NCBI RefSeq assembly: GCF_029223485.1 | Contig: NZ_JARHTP010000004.1 | Coordinates: 372,001 to 436,000, forward strand | DNA length: 64,000 nucleotides | Reading direction: 5' to 3' | Origin: Streptomyces coacervatus | GTDB lineage: Bacteria; Actinomycetota; Actinomycetes; Streptomycetales; Streptomycetaceae | Shown here: piece after piece, positions 1 to 7,514 of the stretch | How the letters are laid out: each line of letters starts with the position of its first letter | How positions within the stretch are numbered: the first letter of the stretch is position 1 | Notes under the pieces: generated by a model | What the model was told of the DNA's origin: nothing | The model's input: the letters and a program-made list of their open reading frames with translations, nothing else | The model's database searches: none | Made by a program: the position numbers and the translations under genes

Positions 1-77
1 ATTGTTGGAATGTGTTCGATCCGTCGCAGGACAGTAGGCACCCGACATGCCCGCGTCAACGGTTACGCAAAGTAAAT

Positions 78-194
78 ACATCCCATGTCTAGAGTCGACG
101 ATCACCACTATTCTTCAAGTCGTGTGCGATTTTGCGGATTTTCGCCCCACCACTGGACAACAGCCCTGCCGGTGCCTGCTAATCCATCCCATGT
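78..194. promoter_or_regulatory. Pair of ACATCCCATGT-type operator candidates upstream of the GH29 fucosidase
   Basis: A perfect ACATCCCATGT lies at 78-88 and a one-mismatch copy, CCATCCCATGT, at 184-194. The word has ACAT/ATGT half-sites around a CCC centre. The same word recurs upstream of the esterase at 23.3 kb, the importer/fucosidase divergent region at 36.2-36.4 kb and the importer at 57.4 kb, so it is probably the binding site of a shared regulator. Apart from these sites, nothing else is recognisable between position 1 and the fucosidase start at 296. Confidence 0.6.
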
Positions 195-295
195 CCCTGA
201 CGTGCCGCTCACGCGATCCACCGTCGGGCCCCTCCCTATGCCTGTTCCCGCGAATGAGCCGCACGTGCTGTTCTGTGAAGAGTCAGGAGAGTTCC

Positions 296-2641
296 TTGTC
301 CGAACCGATCGGTCGCCGCAGAGTGCTGGCCGGCCTGGCCGCCATGACGGTTGCCGCAGCCGTCTCCCCCACACTGGCGACCCCCGCCCAGGCCGCCGCC
401 TCCTCCCCCCATCCGCTGCCGCTCCTCCCGCTGCGGATCCCCAAGTCGGAGCTGGGCATCGAGCAGCAGTCCGACGAGAAGATCAAGTGGCTGCAGGACG
501 CCAAGCTCGGCATGTTCATCCACTGGGGCGTCTACTCCGGCCCGGCCAAGGGCGAGTGGTACATGGAGAACGCCGCCGTCACGCCGGAGAACTACCGGAA
601 GTACTTCACCGACGCGACCGGCGACCAGTTCACGGCGAGCGCCTACAAGCCGGCCGACTGGGCCCAGTTGGCCAAGGACATGGGCGCGAAGTACACAGTC
701 CTGACGACACGTCACCACGAGGGTTTCGCCCTGTGGCCGTCCACCCACCCGAACGCCTTCCACTCCGGACTGGCCCCGATGCGACGGGACCTGGTCGGCG
801 AGTACGTCACGGCCGTACGCGCCGCCGGGCTCAAGGTCGGCCTCTACTACTCCCCCCTGAGCTGGCGCTACCCCGGCTACTACGACGTCACCGGCACCAA
901 CTGCCTTCCCAACACCTGGGGTTACACCACCGATCCCGCGCACAAGGAGAACGCGCGGATCATGAAGAACGAGGTGTACCAGCAGATCAAGGAGCTGATG
1001 ACCCAGTACGGAAAGATCGACGACATCTACTTCGACGGCGGCTGGCTGGGCCAGAAGGGCTCGGACGCGGACGCCGCCTTCTTCTGGGAGCCCGGCAAAC
1101 TCCGCGACAGCTCCAACCAGTGGCCGGTGGACGCCGCCTACAGCGACACCGACTCCGCCACCGGCAGCGCCCTCGGTGTGATGGGCGTGGTGCGCAAGCA
1201 TCAGCCGGACGTCGTGGTCAACCCGCGCTCCGGCTGGATGGGCGACTACCTCAGCGAGGAAGGCGGCGCGGTCCCCACCGGCGCGATACGCAACGGGCGT
1301 CTGGCGGAGAAGAACTTCACCATCTGCGGATCCTGGGGCTACAAGGCCGGCGCACCCGTGATGAGCTACGGCAACATCATGAACATCCTGGTCAACTCCT
1401 GGGTGCGCAACATGACCGTCCTGCTCAACGTCGGCCCCGACCGCACCGGCACGGTCCCCGCCGACCAGGCCGCCGTGGTGCGCAGGGTCGGCTCCTTCCT
1501 GTCCAGCTGCGGCCAGGCCGTCTACGGCACACGCGGCGGACCGTGGGAACCGCTGGACGGCAAGTACGGCTACACGTACAAGGACAACACCTTCTACGTC
1601 CACCTGCTGCCCGGCTACAGCGGCACCTCCTTCACCACCCCGTCCACGGGTGACGCGAAGGTCACCCGCGTCTTCGACGTCGCCACGGGCGCCGACCTGT
1701 CGTTCACCACCGGCGCGGACGGCAGCGTGACGGTAACCGGCATCAACCGCACCCGCATCCCCGAGGACAGCATCGTCGGCGTCACGCTGGACCGCTCCGT
1801 CCAGCCGGCCGACATCGCCGCCGGCAGGACGGCCACGGCCAGCAGCGAGGAAAACTCCAAGGGCAACACCGCCGCCAAGGCCCTCGACGGCTCCACCACC
1901 ACCCGCTGGTCCGCGAACAACGGCAGCACGGGACAGTGGCTGAAGGTCGACCTGGGCTCGCAGAAGTCGCTGACCGGCACCCGTATCGCCTGGGAGTCCG
2001 CCGCCACCAACTACCGGTACCGGATCGAGGGTTCCACCGACAACAGCACCTGGACCACGCTCGCCGACCTGACCGCCACCACCGGCACCAGCCAGGTGCA
2101 GGTGTCCGTGTTCCGCGCTCAGGCACGCTATGTGCGGGTGACCGTCACCGGGCTCCCCAGCGGCGCCTGGGCCTCGATCCGCAACCTGGAGGTCTACGAC
2201 CGGCCCTTCAGCGCGGACATTGGCACCGTCCGGCTGGTGAACCGCAAGAGCGGCAAGGTACTGGACGTCAGCGGCGCCTCGACCGCCGACGGGGGCGCCG
2301 TCATCCAGTGGCCGTCGAGCGGCGGTACCAACCAGCAGTGGAAGCTGCTGCCCAACGCCGACGGCTCCTTCCAGTTGTCCAACGTCCGCAGCGGCAAGGT
2401 CCTTCAAAGCCCGGGCGGCTCCGCCCAGGGCGACGGACTGAACCAGTGGACCGCCGACGGCGGCGACAACCAGTCGTGGAAGCTGGTGCCCTCCCAGACC
2501 AGCGGCTACCACCAGCTGGTCAACGTCCGCAACGGTTGGTGCGCCGACGTCAAGGACGCCTCCACCGCAGACGGTGCTTCGATCATCCAGTGGCCCGCCT
2601 CCGGCGGCTCCAACCAGGACTGGCAGATCCTCGCGCTTTGA
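296..2641 (+). CDS. Secreted GH29 alpha-L-fucosidase with CBM32 and ricin-type CBM13 modules
   Basis: This exo-enzyme hydrolyses terminal alpha-L-fucose from glycans outside the cell. The 781-aa product starts with a Tat signal (GRRRVLAG, then a hydrophobic run ending near residue 34). The GH29 barrel spans about residues 45-500 and carries FIHWG and the strand YFDGGW, whose Asp247 is the expected nucleophile. An F5/8-type CBM32 follows at about 510-640 and a ricin/CBM13 module with QQW repeats at about 640-781. I chose the TTG at 296 because AGGAGA at 285-290 precedes it by five bases and the signal peptide then has normal length. An in-frame ATG at 254 is the alternative. An upstream ATG at 47 would run the coding region through both operator candidates. 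A strong hairpin follows the stop. Confident for family; the natural substrate is inferred. Confidence 0.93.
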   Translation: MSEPIGRRRVLAGLAAMTVAAAVSPTLATPAQAAASSPHPLPLLPLRIPKSELGIEQQSDEKIKWLQDAKLGMFIHWGVYSGPAKGEWYMENAAVTPENYRKYFTDATGDQFTASAYKPADWAQLAKDMGAKYTVLTTRHHEGFALWPSTHPNAFHSGLAPMRRDLVGEYVTAVRAAGLKVGLYYSPLSWRYPGYYDVTGTNCLPNTWGYTTDPAHKENARIMKNEVYQQIKELMTQYGKIDDIYFDGGWLGQKGSDADAAFFWEPGKLRDSSNQWPVDAAYSDTDSATGSALGVMGVVRKHQPDVVVNPRSGWMGDYLSEEGGAVPTGAIRNGRLAEKNFTICGSWGYKAGAPVMSYGNIMNILVNSWVRNMTVLLNVGPDRTGTVPADQAAVVRRVGSFLSSCGQAVYGTRGGPWEPLDGKYGYTYKDNTFYVHLLPGYSGTSFTTPSTGDAKVTRVFDVATGADLSFTTGADGSVTVTGINRTRIPEDSIVGVTLDRSVQPADIAAGRTATASSEENSKGNTAAKALDGSTTTRWSANNGSTGQWLKVDLGSQKSLTGTRIAWESAATNYRYRIEGSTDNSTWTTLADLTATTGTSQVQVSVFRAQARYVRVTVTGLPSGAWASIRNLEVYDRPFSADIGTVRLVNRKSGKVLDVSGASTADGGAVIQWPSSGGTNQQWKLLPNADGSFQLSNVRSGKVLQSPGGSAQGDGLNQWTADGGDNQSWKLVPSQTSGYHQLVNVRNGWCADVKDASTADGASIIQWPASGGSNQDWQILAL

Positions 2642-2650
2642 CAACGCCGG

Positions 2651-2690
2651 GCGGGGGCCGTACCGCGTGACGGCGCGGTCCGGCCCCCGC
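2651..2690 (+). terminator. Hairpin terminator after the GH29 gene
   Basis: Arms GCGGGGGCCG (2651-2660) and CGGCCCCCGC (2681-2690) pair perfectly, with an inner ACCGCG/CGCGGT stem. It begins ten bases after the fucosidase stop. There is no T-run, as is usual in Streptomyces. Confidence 0.75.
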
Positions 2691-2750
2691 GCGTACTCCC
2701 CTCCGGTCGGCGCACCCCGTCCAGCGTCATGTGCGCCACGACGGCCACGG

Positions 2751-2999
2751 TCAGCGGCGGCCGCCTGCTGAATCTGCGCGGCACCTACTGTGCCGGTCAG
2801 CGGGCGTCCTGCCGTAAGCAGCGGTGACCACCACGGCAACGGTCACGCGCGAAGTCGGCGTCGGCGATGGTCCGTCGCCCGAACCGGTGAGGAAGTACCG
2901 GTGGGCAAGGTCCACCGCCTGCGCTCGTGGCAGCCGCTCGGGCAGCAGACTGCGCTGGAGGGTGAGCGCGGTCCGCGTTCGCGGGCGCAGCGCCGGCAT
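2751..2999 (-). pseudogene. Degraded fragment of a PP2C/SpoIIE-type phosphatase
   Basis: On the minus strand an 82-codon stretch reads LTLQRSLLPERLP, then AVDLAHRYF and a short RVTVAVVVT segment. This order is characteristic of the start of the RsbU/SpoIIE phosphatase domain common in Streptomyces anti-sigma switches. The glycine- and aspartate-rich metal-binding core that should follow is absent, so I read it as a decayed remnant, not a small gene. It is the only content recognised in the gap 2691-3031. Confidence 0.45.
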
Positions 3000-3031
3000 T
3001 GTCGGCGCTTGACGGACTTCGGCCCGGAACC

Positions 3032-3829
3032 CTATCCGAACAGGCGTCGCTGGATCTCCCGCCGGTAGTCCTCAAGCGTCCTGTCTAGATGTACCGCCGT
3101 AGCCTCGGCCGCCTCGTCGGGCCGGCCGTCACGAATGGCCCGGTAGATCACCTCGTGCTCCTCGACCGCGGGCTCGGTGCCTTCACCGAGCGTGTCGTGG
3201 ATCCCGATCGCGCTGGACTGCCGCTGCAGTCGTCGCGCGTCGCGCACGGCGCTGACGAGGAAGGTGTTGTGCGAGGCCGCGGCCACGGCCATGTGGAAGT
3301 CCTCGTCCCCCTGGTTGAACACGTCGACCTGACCGTGGACGAACCCATGCCGGCACTGCTGCATGGCCACCTCGATGGTCCGCAGCTCGGCGGGCGTGGC
3401 ACGGGTGGCGGCCAGACTGCTCGCGGCCATCTCCTGGACCCGGCGGAACTCGAAGAGCATCAGCACGTGATCGAGGTCGACAGGGCGGAAGAAGCCGCCC
3501 CAACGGCTGGTGATGAGCATGCCCTCGTCGTCCGCGACGAACAGTCCGCGCCCCTTGTGCGCCCGGACCCGGCCGAGCGCCGAGAGGATCTTCACGGCCT
3601 CCCGCACCACCGCCCTGCTGGTGTTCAGTCTCTGTGCCAGGTCGTTCTCCGTGGGCAGCCGGTCACCTGCCACCAGACGGCTCTCGGCGATGAACTCGAG
3701 GATCCGCTCCGCCACGACCTCGTAGCCGGGCCTGTACTCCCCCCGCGCGTCCGCGCCGTTCACCGCTGCCGCTGCAACGGGAGGTGCCTGCGTCGGCAAG
3801 GCCGCCGGGGCCGCGGGCGTGTCGTTCAT
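3032..3829 (-). CDS. GntR-family transcriptional regulator, FadR/FCD subfamily
   Basis: A 265-aa one-component regulator with a winged HTH at about residues 35-95 (DRLPTENDLAQRLNTSR is the recognition region) and an all-helical FCD effector domain at about 115-245 containing the conserved metal/ligand His residues. Members usually sense organic or sugar acids and repress adjacent catabolic genes. It is divergent from the cluster A transporter operon, so it probably controls that operon and itself. The ATG at 3829 is preceded by AGGAGG at good spacing. Extending to 3919 would swallow the CGTACTCAT repeats proposed as its operator. Confidence 0.9.
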   Translation of the reverse strand: MNDTPAAPAALPTQAPPVAAAAVNGADARGEYRPGYEVVAERILEFIAESRLVAGDRLPTENDLAQRLNTSRAVVREAVKILSALGRVRAHKGRGLFVADDEGMLITSRWGGFFRPVDLDHVLMLFEFRRVQEMAASSLAATRATPAELRTIEVAMQQCRHGFVHGQVDVFNQGDEDFHMAVAAASHNTFLVSAVRDARRLQRQSSAIGIHDTLGEGTEPAVEEHEVIYRAIRDGRPDEAAEATAVHLDRTLEDYRREIQRRLFG

Positions 3830-3879
3830 CTGTCCTGCCTCCTGGCTGACGCAACTGGGGCGGCTGATCGCTGTGGAGC

Positions 3880-3970
3880 CGTACTCATCGTATCTCAAGC
3901 CTCGATTAGTCGTACTCATTTAGCAGCTAGATCCACATCATAAAGCCGGGGCTATAACCGTTGCATCTAG
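3880..3970. promoter_or_regulatory. Candidate GntR operator region between regulator and cluster A operon
   Basis: Two direct copies of CGTACTCAT lie at 3880-3888 and 3911-3919, 31 bp apart (about three helical turns). An inverted CTAGAT/ATCTAG pair lies at 3927-3932 and 3965-3970. Further on, TTGACG at 4045 with CTAAT about 18 bp downstream is a possible promoter for the transporter operon. The rest of the 3830-4204 gap shows nothing else that I recognise. Confidence 0.45.
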
Positions 3971-4204
3971 TTGTTTACTGGGCATTTCACACCTCTGCTT
4001 GGCATCATCATCCGCAAATCGCGGGATGAAGGCCGCACAAGCTCTTGACGGAACCCTTGATAAGGCGCCTAATTTCTTCCGCGACGGCAAGCGGGACGGC
4101 CGTCCGCGGTCACAGACGCCCGACCGGTACGGCCCGGCGTCGCCCCATCCTGGCGCCACCTGTCCATTCGCTCAGGGCGCCCTGTGAAACCAGTGGAGTC
4201 GCAC

Positions 4205-5569
4205 ATGACCGTCAACAAGCCTTCGTCCGGCCGGGAGAGGCTGTCCAGCAAGAGGCGTGCGGCGTTGCTGGCCGGCTGCGCGGCCGGCGCGGCCCTGGCA
4301 CTGACTGCCTGCGGTGGCGGCGGCGCCACAGGGACGACGAACAAGGACGGCTTCGCCCAGGCGCCGCAGAAGGACGGTGCGTTGACCGTCTGGGTGGACG
4401 CGACCCGTGTGGAGGCCGCGAAGCTGTACCAGCAGCAGCACCCGGACGTGAAGCTGAACATCGTCACCTACGACGGCGACGCCAACGGTTCGAACTACCT
4501 CCAGACCAAGGTCCAGCTCTTCAACCGCACCGGCAAGGGCTGGCCGGACGTCGTGTTCAGCTCCCAGAACAACGAGGCGAGCTGGGCGGTCGACCAGAAC
4601 TTCGTCGCTCCGCTCAACAAGGGCCTGATCCCCTCAGAGTCCTTGGGGAAGTTTGCCAGTGGGGCCAATGACGTCTGCACGGTGGGCGGCACCGTCTACT
4701 GTCTGCGCAACGACCTCTCCCAGGCGGTGCTCTGGTACAACGCGCCGCTGCTGAAGAAGTTCGGCTACCAGATTCCGACGACCTGGGAGGAGTTCCAGGC
4801 GCTCGGTGAGAAGGTGGCCAAGGAGCACCCGGGCTATCTCGTGGGTGACGCCGGCGACTCCTACACCCCCGAGATCTACCTGTGGGCGAGCAAGTGCGGC
4901 GCCAACCACATCACCGGCCCCAAGTCGGTGTCGGTGAACACCTCCGGCGAGGCCTGCACCAAGATGGCCAAGCTGATGGACGTGCTGATCAAGAACAAGT
5001 CGATGTCCATCAGCGGGGTCTTCAGCACCGACTTCGGCAAGAACAAGGCCGACAAGGTCCTGCTCATGCCCGGCCCCGCCTGGTACGGCGGCGCGGTGTT
5101 CAAGGACACCTTCAAGACCCCGGCCAAGCAGATCGGCGCGGCGCCCATCCCCCAGTGGCAGGGTGACACCTCGCCGTCCACGGGCAACGTCGGCGGCGGC
5201 ACCTGGCTGCTGTCCCAGCACTCCACGCACATCAAGGCCGCCACCGACTTCCTGAAGTGGGTCACCACCGACAACGCCTACCAGGGCGAGAAGGCGCCGG
5301 GCTTCCCCGCCTACGCGCCGGCGGCGGAGAACTGGCTCAAGGGGCAGGACGCCTCCGGCTACTTCGCCACCGGCCTGAGCGCACTCAAGGACGCCTCCTC
5401 GCAGGTCTGGCCGGGCTGGGGTTCGGGCCAGTTCAGCCAGGAGGCGATATGGGCCGCCACCGTCAAGCCCGGCCTGACCCAGGGCAAGAGCGTCGTCTCG
5501 ATGCTGCCGGCCTGGCAGGACTCCATCGTCAAGTACGCCAAGTCCAACGGATACAAGGTCTCCCAGTGA
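4205..5569 (+). CDS. Sugar ABC transporter substrate-binding lipoprotein (CUT1 family)
   Basis: Extracytoplasmic receptor that captures a sugar or oligosaccharide and delivers it to the two permeases encoded next. The 454-aa precursor has basic residues, a hydrophobic stretch and the lipobox LTAC with Cys36, followed by a glycine-rich linker. The mature part has the SBP_bac_1 layout. The ATG at 4205 has GTGGAG upstream; a GTG at 4184 is less likely. The stop overlaps the next GTG by four bases, showing translational coupling. No ATPase gene is present in this cluster, so a shared MsiK-type ATPase encoded elsewhere is expected, as is usual for Streptomyces CUT1 systems. The substrate is not evident from sequence; the downstream genes suggest a 6-deoxy-sugar or its glycoside. 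Confidence 0.9.
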   Translation: MTVNKPSSGRERLSSKRRAALLAGCAAGAALALTACGGGGATGTTNKDGFAQAPQKDGALTVWVDATRVEAAKLYQQQHPDVKLNIVTYDGDANGSNYLQTKVQLFNRTGKGWPDVVFSSQNNEASWAVDQNFVAPLNKGLIPSESLGKFASGANDVCTVGGTVYCLRNDLSQAVLWYNAPLLKKFGYQIPTTWEEFQALGEKVAKEHPGYLVGDAGDSYTPEIYLWASKCGANHITGPKSVSVNTSGEACTKMAKLMDVLIKNKSMSISGVFSTDFGKNKADKVLLMPGPAWYGGAVFKDTFKTPAKQIGAAPIPQWQGDTSPSTGNVGGGTWLLSQHSTHIKAATDFLKWVTTDNAYQGEKAPGFPAYAPAAENWLKGQDASGYFATGLSALKDASSQVWPGWGSGQFSQEAIWAATVKPGLTQGKSVVSMLPAWQDSIVKYAKSNGYKVSQ

Positions 5570-6480
5570 CCCTCACCCACTCCCCGGCCGGCTCTGCCCA
5601 CCGGCGCCGCCGCGGCGCCGCCCGGCAGAGCCGGGCCGGTATGGCCTTCGTCGCCGCCTACGTGGTCCTGCTGGTCGCGTTCGGCGTCCTTCCGACCGCG
5701 TACGCGATCTACTTCGCCTTCACCGACGCCGGTGGCAGGATCACCGGCTTCGCCAACTTCGTGTCCACGGCGCAGGACTTCCGTTTCATGGACGCCGTGA
5801 CCCATGTCGCCACCTACCTCGCCTTCTGGCTCGTTTCGCTGGTCGTGTTCGTGGTGGCCCTGGCGCTGCTGCTGCACCGCCTGGCCTCGGGTGGCGCCAG
5901 CAAGGCGCTGCGCTTCCTCTACTACATTCCGGGAGCGCTCGCCGGCGCCGCGAGTGTGCTGGTGTGGCTGTTCATGCTCGACCCGACGGTGAGCCCGGTC
6001 AGTTCGCTGCTGGGCGCGCTGGGATTCCACACCTTTGGTGAGGTGATCGCGCCCGGCAACCTGCCCCTGCTGTTCACGGTCATCGCGTTCTGGACCGGCG
6101 CGGGCGGCTGGATCGTCGTCATGTACGGCGCGCTCAACAACATCCCGACGGACGTGATGGAAGCCGCGCGCATCGATGGCGCGGGCGCCTGGCAGACCGC
6201 CTGGCACGTACAGATCCCGATGCTCCGCAAGTGGATCGTGTACATGGTGATCCTGGCGTTCGCGGGCGGCGCCCAGCTCTTCGTGGAGCCGCAACTGCTG
6301 TCGCTCGCCAGCGTGGGCGTGGCCGGACGCGACTACTCGCTGAACCAGCTGACGTTCGACTTCGCCTTCCAGATGAACAACATCAACGGCGCCGCCGCGG
6401 TCTCGGTGGAGCTCCTGGTCGTCAGTGTGTCGGCCGCCGCCCTCTTCGTCGCACGGTCGGGGTTCTTCGATGCCGACTAA
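5566..6480 (+). CDS. Sugar ABC transporter permease (MalF-like)
   Basis: The 304-aa membrane protein has about six hydrophobic segments, the first at about residues 25-45, and the permease coupling loop EAARIDGAGAWQ at about residue 200, which contacts the ATPase. It pairs with the next permease to form the channel of the cluster A importer. The GTG start overlaps the receptor stop as GTGA. It belongs to one operon with its neighbours on both sides. Confidence 0.88.
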   Translation: MTLTHSPAGSAHRRRRGAARQSRAGMAFVAAYVVLLVAFGVLPTAYAIYFAFTDAGGRITGFANFVSTAQDFRFMDAVTHVATYLAFWLVSLVVFVVALALLLHRLASGGASKALRFLYYIPGALAGAASVLVWLFMLDPTVSPVSSLLGALGFHTFGEVIAPGNLPLLFTVIAFWTGAGGWIVVMYGALNNIPTDVMEAARIDGAGAWQTAWHVQIPMLRKWIVYMVILAFAGGAQLFVEPQLLSLASVGVAGRDYSLNQLTFDFAFQMNNINGAAAVSVELLVVSVSAAALFVARSGFFDAD

Positions 6481-6535
6481 GACCTCTGGCAGTCGAGACG
6501 CCGCAACGGCGAGCTGGGAACGGGAAGCCCCCCTC

Positions 6536-7441
6536 ATGAGCCGACCTCACCACCAGCCACCGCACCGCCGCCGGTCCGCACAGCAGCTGGCCTCCCGGCT
6601 GCTGACGGGCTCCGTACTGGCCGCGTTCCTCGCCTTCTTCGTGCTGCCGGTGCTGTGGCTCGTCCTCGCGGCGACCAAGACCGACCAGCAGCTGGTCCAC
6701 GACAACCCGATGTCCTTCGGGTCGTGGCACGCACTGAAGGCCAACTGGGATGCGCTCACGGCATTCCAGGACGACGCCGTCATGCAGTGGCTGGGCAACT
6801 CCGCCCTATACGCGGTGATCTCACTGGTCATCACACTCGCTGTCGCCATTCCCGCGGGATACGCCCTGGCCATGACCGAGTTCCGCGGCCGGCACACCCT
6901 GCTGATCGCGACGCTGGTCGTGATGCTCATGCCGAACGCCACCCTGGTGGTGCCGCTGTTCCTGGAGATCAACGCGGTGCACCTGATCGGCACCATGTGG
7001 TCGATCATCCTGCCGTACTCGTTCTACCCCTTCGGCGTGTACCTGACGTACATCTACTTCACCACCGCCGTACCCAAGGACCTGCTGGCGGCGGCCCGCA
7101 TGGACGGCTGCTCGGAGTTCCGCGTCTTCTGGCACATCGCGCTGCCGCTGGCGACCCCGGTCATCGCGCTCGTGGGCTTCTTCAGCTTCGTCGCCAACTG
7201 GACCAACTACTTCCTGCCCTACGTCATGCTCCCCGAGAGCAGCCAGATGCCCATCCAGGTGGGAGTCGGAAGCCTGCTCAGCAACGTGCCGTCCTTCAAC
7301 CCGGCCGTCGGCAACCTCGCCATCGAGCGGCCCCAGCTGGCTCTGGCCACCCTCGTCGCCATCACACCGGTGCTCGTCGTCTTCCTCTTCGCCCAGCGCT
7401 TCCTGGTCAGCGGGATGCTCGCCGGCGCCACCAAGGAATAG
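6536..7441 (+). CDS. Sugar ABC transporter permease (MalG-like)
   Basis: Second channel subunit, 301 aa from the ATG at 6536, with about six membrane segments and the loop AAARMDGCSEFRVF, the MalG-type EAA motif. The start is ambiguous. ATG 6470 would overlap the upstream stop by 11 bases but has a poor ribosome site, while 6536 has GGGAAG about eight bases ahead. The C-terminus LVSGMLAGATKE is typical of CUT1 permeases. It is followed after 73 bases by the 670-codon gene of unknown function, probably in the same transcript. Confidence 0.86.
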   Translation: MSRPHHQPPHRRRSAQQLASRLLTGSVLAAFLAFFVLPVLWLVLAATKTDQQLVHDNPMSFGSWHALKANWDALTAFQDDAVMQWLGNSALYAVISLVITLAVAIPAGYALAMTEFRGRHTLLIATLVVMLMPNATLVVPLFLEINAVHLIGTMWSIILPYSFYPFGVYLTYIYFTTAVPKDLLAAARMDGCSEFRVFWHIALPLATPVIALVGFFSFVANWTNYFLPYVMLPESSQMPIQVGVGSLLSNVPSFNPAVGNLAIERPQLALATLVAITPVLVVFLFAQRFLVSGMLAGATKE

Positions 7442-7514
7442 CGGCCCGTCCCGACCGCCCGGCCGTCGTCCCCGGCGTGCGCCGCCCCGCCGCCCACCCG
7501 AACGGAGATACCCC

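Noticed and set aside
47..295. N-terminal extension of the GH29 fucosidase from an ATG at 47
   Set aside because: It would place about 80 odd residues before the Tat signal and run coding sequence through both operator candidates; the TTG at 296 has a proper ribosome site.
236..2839. 867-codon minus-strand open frame antisense to the fucosidase
   Set aside because: Shadow of codon bias in a GC-rich gene; no domain motifs, while the plus strand encodes a complete GH29 enzyme.
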